The notes under the pieces: model-generated
Database searches by the model: none
What the model was told of the DNA's origin: nothing
Seen by the model: the letters and a program-made list of their open reading frames with translations, nothing else
Translations under genes and position numbers: made by a program
Part shown: positions 48,280 through 57,800 of the stretch, piece after piece
How the letters are laid out: every line of letters starts with the position of its first letter
Position numbering within the stretch: the first letter of the stretch is position 1
Origin: Asterochloris sp. CNOR1
Lineage: Eukaryota; Chlorophyta; Trebouxiophyceae; Trebouxiales; Trebouxiaceae
Length of the DNA: 64,000 nt
Assembly (NCBI GenBank): GCA_963969365.1
Contig: OZ017756.1
Span: 186,001-250,000, forward strand
Reading direction: 5' to 3'

Positions 48280-50683
48280 TTAGATTGTCTGAGGACCATA
48301 TGGAGGTGGGGTCCCAGCAGGTGTTGAGTTTGGTGCAACATCTGAACCAGGCTGGCCCGGCTGTCCCTGCTTGCCAGCCCACCAGAAGGAGAACGCAGTT
48401 GCCAGCGGCCCCGCAATGTGTCCCACAAGATTGGGGCCTGACACCAGGGCTAGTGCAGCCAAGTAGGCATTGGGTGTTGTCCTCAGCAGGTAGCCCTGCA
48501 GAGCACACACTTAGGGCCTGTCAGTCTCCCAGATGAACACTCACTGCTCTCACTCACTGCTTCTTCCAGCACTGCTGGCAAGCAAAGTTGCCAGGCAGGC
48601 AGCAATGCTGCCAGCTCTGAGCATGCACAGCTAAGCTGGCCAACCCAGATCAGCAAGCCAAGCCTTGGATGTCCTACACACATCATTCTGCTGGGCGCCA
48701 GGGAAGTTTGCTGCATCACAGAACAGCTGTGGGGTCTCACCGCGGCAATCTGCAGCGCCATAGTCCCCACAGTCCCCACTGCCACTCCAGAGGCAAACAG
48801 CTGTGGGGAGACGCCGGTGAAGCCGCACACCAGGCACAGCGGGCCCCTGAACCCTAGAGAGAACCGCTGAACCGTGCCTGCGGTCACAGGAGCCCCACTG
48901 TTACTGGGCAGCTGGAAACCAGGGCTCAGGGTGCCAGGCTCTGCAGTTGTGCCTGGGGGATTTGACCCCTGCTCCCCACCAGCGTTTAGACCCTCAGCTC
49001 TTGTATCAACATCCTTTCAAACGCTATCAGACGCATTGGCAGAGGTGCTTCACAGGAAAGCAGCAGAGGTGCTTCACAGGCAAAGCAGCTGAGGGTCAGA
49101 ATGCTTGGACTGTGCTCTGATGTGGACGGGGCCAAGGACTGCACCAGATGCGGCTCATGCATGCATGCAATGGCGGCTGTGTGCCAAGACCAGTCGCGTG
49201 GCCTGGCCATCTACAGCTCAGCCAGGCTCTGACCACCAAGACCTCATGGAACACAGCGCAGCTGCGATTGCAAACCTGTTGCTGCTTAGTGCGACAAAGC
49301 GCATGCCACTCAGTCCAGACTGCCACCTGCGCCAAGCCTAGGAATGCACTATTGAGAGGCTGGGGCTGCCGCAGGCCACATCAAGACACAGCACTGTTGC
49401 AGGCTAACTTGAGAGGCAGTACCTACACTGCCAGACATGCAGGCTAGGAGTGCTCCTGGGTCCCTTTCAGGGTCGAACCCAGCCAGCGACACCCCATTTG
49501 ATGGCCTCTCCAAGCATGGTGGTCTAAGGACAGGCACTGTTTGCTGCCCTCACCTATCCACCTGCCCCACCGCTGGATCTGGGCCACTGCTCGCTTGAAG
49601 CCATCTCCACTGCAGAGGGAGTTGCACAGAGCTTGTTGGTCATCACATGAGTGTTTAAAAATGGCCACAGAGTGCAGCTGACCTGAGAATTTTGACACTT
49701 TTGGCATTAAGAACTCCAGCTCTCAGGGCGGCGCCAAGCCCAAAGGTAATCTGCAATGCACAGAGGACAAGCTTGTGTTGGCTGGCACGGATTTGACCAG
49801 CATGAGACATGGAGCTGCCAGACAGCGGCTGCACGATGTCAAAGCAGAGCCCTAGTGCAAGGCAAATCTCACAGCACTGCTGCCACAGGTCTTGCAATCC
49901 ATGGCTCACTGCCTCACTGCCAATGATAAGCTGTGGTGCGCCACCTGAGTCAGAACGGCAGTCAGACCCTCACCTACATGCAAGGCAATGCCACCAATGA
50001 AGATGCCTCGCAAACTGATAACCCAGCAGCTGGGATGCAGGTCAGGGACACTGTTGCTTACCATGTCTGACACAACTACGCCAATGTAGATGATGCTCAA
50101 CACGCTGGCAATCCCTAAGCGGCTGCCATATGCGCCGTTGAACATCTGGGCTCCAGCCCAAACCACAAGCGCATCCTCACTGCACTGGCGGGGGTAGGGC
50201 GGTCAGCAGGGCTGTCTCCTTGCACTGCAATCAGCGTTGTTTGGGTTCATTGTACCATTGTACATTCACAGGTACAAATGTATGGAGGAATGGCATGTGC
50301 AGTCACGTTGACTTGTGGATGACAGTCAGCATGGCAGGTGCGATGACTGTTGACAATCACTGCACAGCTGGCAGGGGGATGGCACGGGATGCTGCTTTGC
50401 CACATCGAGAGGGCTGCAGGTACGCTGAAAGCGTTCTTGAGATGCTGCATCTCAAGCCAGCTCTCAAGCCAGCATCTCAAGAGCATGAATGTTCTGGCAG
50501 GGGTGCTTTTGCTCCATACGGCAAGCAGATCTTGGAGTCAGTGCAAAGGGCCAGCATAGATGCAGGCTGCAAGGCAGCACATGCAGCTCTCACAGGGAGG
50601 CCAAAGCCTGCTGCCACCATGTAGACCAGGTAAAAGGGAGGTGGGACTGAGCTGATCAATGCTGAGATGGATTCTGCATTGCC
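48280..50683 (-). CDS. DedA/VTT-domain (SNARE-associated) membrane protein, partial
   Basis: Exons: 50683-50594, 50184-49974 (a GTAAGC at 50062 may split it), one ending at 49683 and starting near 49890, 49609-49554, 48877-48741, 48495-48280 (stop). Hydrophobic segments alternate with loops: FYLVYMVAAGFGLPCSEDAL, then LGIASVLSIIYIGVVVSDM, then QRFSLGFRGPLCLVCGFTGV joined to SPQLFASGVAVGTVGTMALQ, then GYLLRTTPNAYLAALALVSG. The pattern of a GLP(x)SED turn, a Gly-rich helix pair ending in SD, a later basic R-F-x(2)-G-x-R motif, and a closing GYLL helix is like the DedA/VTT fold, which is linked to lipid scrambling. The tail ends TPPPYGPQTI. N-terminal exons right of 50683 are not resolved. Confidence 0.6.
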
Positions 50684-51070
50684 CTGCAGCATGTAGCAAG
50701 GGCCTCAGGCAGGCATCAGAGCAGATGATATTGTGATAGCGGCCCAAGCTTGCCTGCAGTTGTGAGACTGCTGCCAGAAGGTCTTGGGGCCCTGCTTTGA
50801 CACTGCTAAGCAGGTCTGCATGCTTCCTGTGCCTCTGATGAGGGTGGCAGCTGCTTGATGGGGTCCTACTGAGAGTTGGCCAGAGCAGGCTGCTGCGACC
50901 TGCATGGGCCTGCATGGCATCAGTCAAACTGATGCGCAGGAGATGCAGGCAACTTTGTTTGGTCAACTCTGCCACTTCCTGTCTTGCAGCTCTGCTGAAG
51001 ACAGTAGCAGCTTGCTGCTCCTCCAGGAGAAGAGTCTGATCAGCATTGCTGTGTCGATCTGGAGCTGCAG
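50684..51070. other. Unresolved 5' ends of two divergent genes
   Basis: The missing N-terminal exons of the DedA-like gene (-) and of the DUF2279-like gene (+) must lie here or overlap here. An open frame from about 50918 (MASVKLMRRRCRQLCLV) on the plus strand looks like a targeting peptide, but no splice path to 51071 was found. Confidence 0.35.
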
Positions 51071-51566
51071 CTTGACAAGCTGCTGCACTTCAGCATTTGC
51101 ACCTTGATTGTTCCTGTGGTCTACACACTTGGCAGCAACTGCACAAAGCATCCCCTGGCAAATTGGCGTTTGCCTTTGGCAGCTGGTGTCTCCCTGGCAG
51201 TTGGAGCACTCAAAGAGATTGGCGACGGCCTGCACTGGGTGGCCTGGGGCGGTGGACTTGGCCGACCTGGTGAGCCATGTGCATCTGGCACAGCAACATT
51301 GACACCAGCGTGCACTCTTGCATGCTTGGCAGCCACATGGTGCCCCTCATGTATGCAACTTGTGTGCGATGCGCAGTGGTCATAGCAGTGCCCGCCCCAG
51401 TAGGAACGCTTGCAGGCTCTTCAGTCGCATGGGTCCCTGATGTCTGCAGGCAGCCGACACGGCAGGAACTTCTGTGGGCACTGCTGCTGTCATACTGCTG
51501 AGGCTGCACAGGCGCAGCTTATTGGGAGAGCAGCCACAGGCATTGCCACAGCAGCCGAGGGTCTGA
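51071..51566 (+). pseudogene. DUF2279/YfiM-like gene, partial, with a reading-frame conflict
   Basis: Exon 51071-51269 starts after GAGCTGCAG and reads LDKLLHFSICTLIV, then LAAGVSLAVGALKEIGDGLHW. The next exon, 51450-51566, reads AADTAGTSVGTAAVILL and ends at TGA. The DKxxHF, then KExxD, then D-x(3)-D-x-A-G order is that of the DUF2279 (YfiM-like) family of small membrane-associated proteins. The frame reading GLHW and the frame reading AVDLADL, which leads to the good donor GACCTG/GTGAGC, differ by one base in the run CTGGGTGG (51235-51242). Either the gene is broken, or one G is an assembly error, or splicing uses CACTGG/GTGGCC and skips VDLADL. The start is not resolved. Confidence 0.5.
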
Positions 51567-51854
51567 AGCACGCTGCCAACTGACAGCCAGCACCGATTGG
51601 AGCCTGGCCTGACCCATACTGTCGTCACCACACACTGCTGCACAGGGGGCCAAGCTCAGCCTCACAGCTCAGACCTCAGCTTCAGCGTGGGCAGCTCAAG
51701 TCACATCTGCAGGGCCTCATCTGTGGACACTCTCAGGGTCGCCCATTGTCAGGCGACATAGCTGCTGAGACCAGCATTTCAACAAGGTTGCCAAAACCTC
51801 AGGGTAGCGCTGCTACTGCTCACGCCAGCATCTGACGGAGCTGCAGCCGCAGGC

Positions 51855-54138
51855 ATGGCCCTGGTGCCCTTCAGGGTGTTGGGAGCTGCAGCAGATCAGG
51901 ACATAGAGCAACGGATGCTCCAGTTTGGCGGTGAGGGCTCCTTGATGACTGTGCACCACATGGTGTCAGATAGCCACTTCTGCTGCGCAGCCATGCACTC
52001 CACTGCATGGCCTCAGCTGAGGCCAGGGACTTTCAAAGCTCAGCAAAAGGACCAAATGAGGTTTCAGACTGCACCGTCAAGGACCTGCCTGGCAGTTCAC
52101 TCCAGCCTTGTGGCAGGTCAAGACAGCCCTGTAAAGCCTTTGCTGCACTCATTCAGCATCCTTTGCAACCCCGGACAGCTGCGGGAAGCCTTTGCTGCAC
52201 TGTGCAGGAATGGCCATCACAGTGCGCCAGATCCCCAAGCACAGCGGCAGCGTGGCCCGAGCAGCGCTGCCTCCACAGGCAGGTGACTGGGGCTGCCCTT
52301 GCAGGAACAGGACTGACTTAGCACGTCTTTTGGAAATTGGTGACCACAACTGCCCTTGCATGCACAGAATGCCCTTGTCTGAGCACTTGCAGGCAGATCA
52401 CTTCAGCTGCCTTTGCAGGCCAAGCTTGACCTTGCTGCAGAGCCCACGCATTTTGTGCTGATACAGTGCTGGGTCAACGAACCAATGTAAGCCCCTGCAA
52501 AAGCCAACACACCCAAGCCCTGACCTGCTGCAAGGCAAGTAGAGGCAATACAGAGACTGCCTTGGTACAGGCGATGACGACAGCAGCAAGCGCCCATCAG
52601 AAGACCTGTCCAACGTCGGGCTCGTGGTCTGGCAGTCAGCCTTCATGCTGGCTGAGTTCCTGTTGAGGGCACCGCCATTTGGACAGTGGCACGACGTGAG
52701 GGTTGTCGACCTCGGCTCTGGTACAGGTGCGCTGCATGTCTGTTTGCTGACGTGCTGCGTCACCTGTGTTGCCTCATCTTTTGAACCGTGACGCGACGTG
52801 GGTTTCATGAACCATGGCTTTGAGGCAGGTGCATTACATGTCTGTTTCGTGGTCTGCTGCAAAGTCTGAGTGGCAGTGGCGCAAGGTGAGGACCAAGGGG
52901 GCGCTGTGTTTGCCTGCCCCCTGCACCAAGCTCTCCACATCACTCTCACCTGTGCTGAAGGAAGCTATAGCAATCGCAGCCTGCACAGCTGCTTGCTGCA
53001 GAGTGGTGACACTGCGCTGGCCAGGAGTTGCAGTGGGCTGGACCTCGGTCAAATCAACACTGGGCTGCATCTGCGCTGCCACCTTTACAATGCTACCTGA
53101 GCCCTTGCTACAGGGGTGGTGGGCAATGCGCTGGCCGGGGCAAGCACAGGACCGCAGCTTGGCCAGATAAGCCTTGAGCCGCAGCTGGGAGCTTGCCTCG
53201 GTGGTCTTACATGCTGCCATGCTGCAGGGGTGGTGGGCATTGTGCTGGCCAAGGCTGGCGCAGATGTGGTGTTGGCAGACCTGCCCCACATCACGCCCCT
53301 GACTCAGGCAAATGTGGATGCCAACTGCCAGAAGCCATATCAAAGGACCCAGGCCAGTGTACCTTCCTGCTGATGCAGGGCTCTCGCCATGCCTGGATCT
53401 TAAGATGCCTGCACTCGCCAGCATATGCTGTGCATGTGCCTCCCCCGTCATGCGGCATGTAGACATGCTGGTGGTTAGGCGCTGCTGAGCTTCCCGCAAA
53501 GCTGAAACTACATTGAGGTTGGGCTCTGTGACTAACTGTGCTTCGCACTTTACTGACTTAAATCCCTGAGAGCTTATGTCAAGGCTGTTGCTTACGTTGC
53601 AGGTGGTGCAGCACGCCTGGGGGGAAGACGTGGGTGTGCTGGGCAAACAAAAGCCAGATATCATTGCTGGCGCAGGTAATGTTCTCTGAATGAGCCAAAA
53701 GCAGCCTGTTGGTGTCGACTGCTATTTGCCTATTTTTGACACTTTTCCCCTCTTTAGACCTGCTTTATGCGGAGACCTCATTTCCTTCACTCGTCAGGAC
53801 CCTCAGTGATCTCAGCGCTCCCCACACCATCACTTTCCTGGCATTCAAGCATCGAGGTGAGAATGTGTCTCAACTCGTGTTACTTGTTGTCATTGGTCAC
53901 TTTGAAGGGAACAAGTTTTCACCAGTGGTGCCTCTTCAGGACAGCCCCTGTGTTGAAGTGCACATGCTGCTCAATGCACTCAGCAGTTGTCCTTTCTGAC
54001 ACAGGCAGGGGAGAGACTTCCTTTCCACAGATGCTGGCAGATGCCGGCTTTGCAGCGGACATTGTCCCTGATCATGAGCTCCATGAGGAGTATCAAGGGA
54101 CTGACTACTGCCTGCTGAGAGCTTGCAAACTAAGCTAA
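51855..54138 (+). CDS. METTL21-like (Methyltransf_16) methyltransferase, second gene
   Basis: Exons: 51855-51930, 52208-52282, 52571-52726, 53228-53358, 53603-53675, 53758-53856, 54005-54138. Phases fit and give 247 residues. The N-terminus MALVPFRVLGAAADQDIEQR is followed by GMAITVRQIPKHSG. Motif I is built across an intron: VRVVDLGSGT with GVVGIVLAKAGADVV. Then come VLADLPHITPLTQANVDANC and the signature PDIIAGADLLYAE. This is a SAM-dependent seven-strand methyltransferase of the METTL21 type, substrate unknown. It differs in exon structure and sequence from the one at 28640-31967, so they are not a recent duplicate pair. The donor after exon 4 (AGT then GTACCT) is the weakest splice site. 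A TGTAA lies 92 bp after the stop. Confidence 0.88.
52680..52865. repeat. Splice-donor echo after exon 52571-52726
   Basis: The junction region GGTACAG/GTGCGCTGCATGTCTGT is repeated about 105 bp downstream as GAGGCAG/GTGCATTACATGTCTGT. The preceding exon text ACGACGTGAGGGTT recurs as GCGACGTGGGTTTC. Confidence 0.85.
52990..53260. repeat. Triple splice-acceptor echo before exon 53228-53358
   Basis: Real: CTGCAG then GGGTGGTGGGCATTGTGCTG at 53228. Echo 1: CTACAG then GGGTGGTGGGCAATGCGCTG at 53114. Echo 2: CTGCAG then AGTGGTGACACTGCGCTGG at 53002. Spacing is 114 and 112 bp. Echo 1 is close enough to the real site to be used by mistake. Confidence 0.93.
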
Positions 54139-54229
54139 ATCTTTATTGTTGCCTGCTGGATGTTGCTCAGATATAGACCCCAGTCCACAATAGCAGGAAC
54201 AGTGTGCCCAGCCCCTGGAGAGCAGAGCA

Positions 54230-54234
54230 TGTAA
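54230..54234 (+). terminator. TGTAA poly(A)-type signal of the second methyltransferase
   Basis: TGTAA lies 92 bp after the stop at 54138. It is only 9 bp from the stop codon of TMEM258 on the other strand, so the two transcripts very likely overlap at their 3' ends. Confidence 0.6.
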
Positions 54235-54242
54235 GCTTGAGC

Positions 54243-54665
54243 TCACACAGAGCTGTTGTCTCTGTCTTGAGGCTCACCATGAGAGTGCCAAAGCAAGTAC
54301 TGTATGATGAAGCTCACTAGTGAGATGGAAGAGATGCCGCCGAGGAGGGCTTCTTCTGAGAGCTTGCGGGTGTGCCTGGTCTTTGTGACCTCATATCTGC
54401 AACAGCATGGGCAGGCGTGATGCAGGGGCAGCGGTTGCTGCAGAGCCACCAGGGGAGGGGCCACCCACATGAAGAATCCTACTGTGCTGAGGATGCCAAA
54501 CAACAGCAAAACAGTGGCAAGGGTGGGGTAAAGGCTTTGTGGCACCTGCAGGTCAGAACAACAGCATCCTTGGCACAGGCTGAGACAAGGCATGATGTGT
54601 GTCTGCCTGAGCTAGTAGAAAAGTGAGCTCACTGGAGAATATAGTGGAATTGTCGGTGCCTGCAT
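54243..54665 (-). CDS. TMEM258: Oligosaccharyltransferase subunit TMEM258/OST5
   Basis: Small two-helix subunit of the ER oligosaccharyltransferase, which transfers N-glycans to nascent proteins. Exons 54665-54633, 54545-54469 and 54396-54243 join in phase to 87 residues. The N-terminus MQAPTIPLYSP leads to VPQSLYPTLATVLLLFGILS, then FFIYEVTKTRHTRKLSEEAL, then the second helix SLVSFIIQYLLW. The FFIYE join is made across the 72-bp intron and matches the FF(I/V)YE motif of the family. The tail HSHGEPQDRDNSSV is a little longer than in animals, where about 79 residues is normal. An in-frame ATG at 54683 would add six residues. Confidence 0.93.
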
Positions 54666-54683
54666 CGCAGTATGCACCAACAT

Positions 54684-54871
54684 GTTAGCTCTAGGTAGGC
54701 AGAAGTATACACCACACGGCATCAGCATCTGATCACCATGCTTTTCACAGATCGATCCTGCCTTGTAGTATAGCTGAAGGAGTTCGCAGAAGTGGGATCC
54801 ACAGTGCCCTCCTCGTGTCGCGCCAACACAATCTCTGGAGCTTCACAGCTGCGGCATTGCTTTAAAGCAGC
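54684..54871. promoter_or_regulatory. Divergent promoter, TMEM258 and WDR92
   Basis: 188 bp (206 if TMEM258 starts at 54665) separate the opposite start codons. No obvious TATA or repeat. Confidence 0.5.
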
Positions 54872-57800
54872 ATGATCGATGCAGGAGACCAGCCGCAGAT
54901 CCTTGAGCACCTCTGCAAAAGTTTGGTGGTGACAATCTATGACACCAGGCAGGCCCCTTTCCTGCATCCTCCACACTGTCGCTTGCAATTTTTTGTAACC
55001 ATGCTGACACCGCCTGTGCTGCCTGCAGATGGGTGCCAAGCAGCGCCAGGTTTGTGGCGCTGGGCTCACACGCTCGGAACACAGGGTGCCTGCAGGTGAT
55101 CCCCTATTGCTTTCACAAAATGAGTGGGACTCTCAGCTGCTTGATGGCAACGCATTGCAGAACCCTCTCATAGCTGTCCATGTGCCAGTTGCTGTGTTGG
55201 GGATCTGCTTGGCTTGCCAGTTGTGGCAGCTCCAGGGTACCAGGGCTCACCAGTCCGCTACTGCTGATGGTATCGCTTCCTGTCACTGGAGCAAACTGAT
55301 GTGCAGGCATGACAGCTGGACCCCCTGCTGCATTGCTGCTCTGTGACGGGTTCATGGCAGTGAGCTTCAGCGGTCATTAGGACTGAAGTCTTGCCCAACA
55401 TGCAGCTCCCAATGCGCCCTCACAACTCACTGCTGCACTGCTGCAGATGTGGCAGCTCCAGCTTGAGAAGTCAAGCAAGGGACCCCCACACAAATGCAGA
55501 GCACTCAATGCTGCATACTGCAGGCTGACTCCACGAAAAGCAACCTGACTTGGCGCCCCAATGGCTGCTGCAGGGAAAAGTCCTGTGCTGCCTCTGGTGT
55601 GGCAACTTCAAGGCAGTAGCCCCAAGCTGGCAAGGAGTGTGAAGGCGTAACACCCAAGTGCACACTCACAAGCTGTCACTGCCATGCTGCAGATGCAACT
55701 TCTTCAAGGCAGTCACAATTGCATAACAATCTGCTGTGGGCATGGCTGCTGGGTGATGCAGTCACTCAGAGAATGCTCCAGAGTCAGCGTCCCCACAACA
55801 GCTGCTGACTGCTCACTTGTGCGGCTGCAGGTGTGGCAGCTTCAAGAAAACGAACTCAAGCTGGCGGCCGAGAGGGAGTACTCCCATCCCCTGAAGTGCG
55901 GCACTTTTGGAGCCTCCAGCCTTAGCCAGCGACACCTGGCGACGGGCAACTTTGAGGGGAAACTGCAGATCTTTGACCTGGAGCGCTTGGCGGTGCCCAC
56001 CTTCAGCACGCAGGCACATGCCGGCATCATCAACCAGATTGATGGTGCTGGGGGGAAGGTGAGGCAAGGCAGGTCAGCCCAGTCTGGTGGCAGCTCTGTC
56101 TGCAGTTTCCAGTGGAAAGACCTGAACGGACTTTGTCTGGCAGCACACACCTTCACAGGGGCGCCATCAACCAAACTGATGGTGCGGTAGGCAGATCAGG
56201 CAGGATAGCTTTGCCAGGCATGCCCTCACGTCCAATGCGGCCTGCCGCTGACACAGATCATCCAGGCAGAAGTCAGCGCAGAGCAGCAACAGCAGCCTCT
56301 GCAGGCAGCCAGGCACATGGCCGCCGATGAGCATCAGCCAAAACGTAACAGAAGCGACATTTACAGGCACTGCAGGTGCAAGGATGCACCTCTCAGCCAT
56401 GCAGCCTGCTTGGAAGGTCCTGCCGACCCTGCCAGCCTCTCTGAGTAGTCAGCTCAGTGCTGCAGCCAATTTTGACAGAAGGGAGGCTGGTGGGCGTCGG
56501 GGCTGCTGCAGCATACCGGAAAATCCTTGTTTCTGTATATATGCTGGCATGAACATTTCGTCATCTGCCTGACAGCAGGCATGAGCCAGATAGACAAGTG
56601 CCGCAGCAGCCTGAGCCATTGGCTGCTTCGGCTAGCTGCTAGCCAGGCAGTGCCCCCTGCAGGCAGTGTTGCCCGCATGCAGATGTCTGTGGGCCGCCCG
56701 AGGTGGCCGCCCTTGCTGCACAACTGCACTGGACGCTGCCTGCAGGCAGAGGTCTGTGGGCCGCCAGAGGTGGCCACCTGCGGCAGGGACGGCGCAGTGC
56801 GCGTCTGGGATGTGCGACAGCAGGATGCGCCTGTGGCAGCCTTCGAGCCAGCACCTGGCGAAGAGGTGGGGTGTGCTCCAGCATGTACACATATGGACTG
56901 GTGGCGGCCGCCTGGCCATCCTCTTATGAAGTTACGGGGATCTCCCAACTGCTGCTTGGGCTCACATGGTGTGGCGACCTTCGAGCCAGCGCCTGGGCAA
57001 AGAGGTGGGGCTCAGACTCCTGCTGCTGCATGTGCTTATGGGCAAAGATCGATCCTCTCCGCTGCCGCCAGCTCACACCTTTCAGATATAGTCTCCTTGG
57101 CACCTGTAACGGCAAGGTGGGGCTCATCCTGCTGCTTCGTGCGCTCCCTTGTTGTGGCAGTCTGTCAGCCAGCCTCCAACAAAACGGTGGGGTGGAGTCC
57201 TCCCTGCTGGTGGTGCCTTGCAGGAGCAGTGGCCGCTGATTGTTGCAACCTGCCTGTCTTGCAGATACAGGACTATTTGGTGGCCGTAGACGCCTTTGAA
57301 CCATGTGGCAGTACAGGTGCTGCACTGCACTCGAATCGAGGCTGCCTTGCAGGCGTGGCGAAAGGCTGGCTTGATCTCAACATCAGCTTTGTTGAGTTCA
57401 GATTATGTGTCTCAGACCGGCATGAGCTAACCTGCAGGACCAGGCCTGCTGGGCAGCAGTCGTGCGCAACTCATCAACACCAATGCCACCTGCACACCAC
57501 TGCACAGGAGCCTATGCTGCTCTGCATGTGCAAGCCGCTGGGCAGCGGCCATGGGCGACCCTTTCACTTAAGCCGCCTGCATTACATCGCACAGGAAGTC
57601 ACGCTGGATTGCAGGTGAGGGACTGCTGGGCGGTGGCCGTGGGCAACTCCTACAACGATGCTGAGCGCTGCGTGCTGGCAGGGTATGACAATGGGGATGT
57701 CAAGATGTTTGACCTGCGCACCAACACTGTGCGCTGGGAGGGCAACGTGCGCAACGGCGTGTGCGGAGTGCAGTTTGACAGGTGGGCAGAGCGCACTTGG

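Noticed and set aside
48280-50683. Trimeric intracellular cation (TRIC) channel as an alternative to DedA
   Set aside because: Some loops look similar, but the Gly/Arg pattern of the late helices and the GLPxSED turn fit DedA/VTT better.
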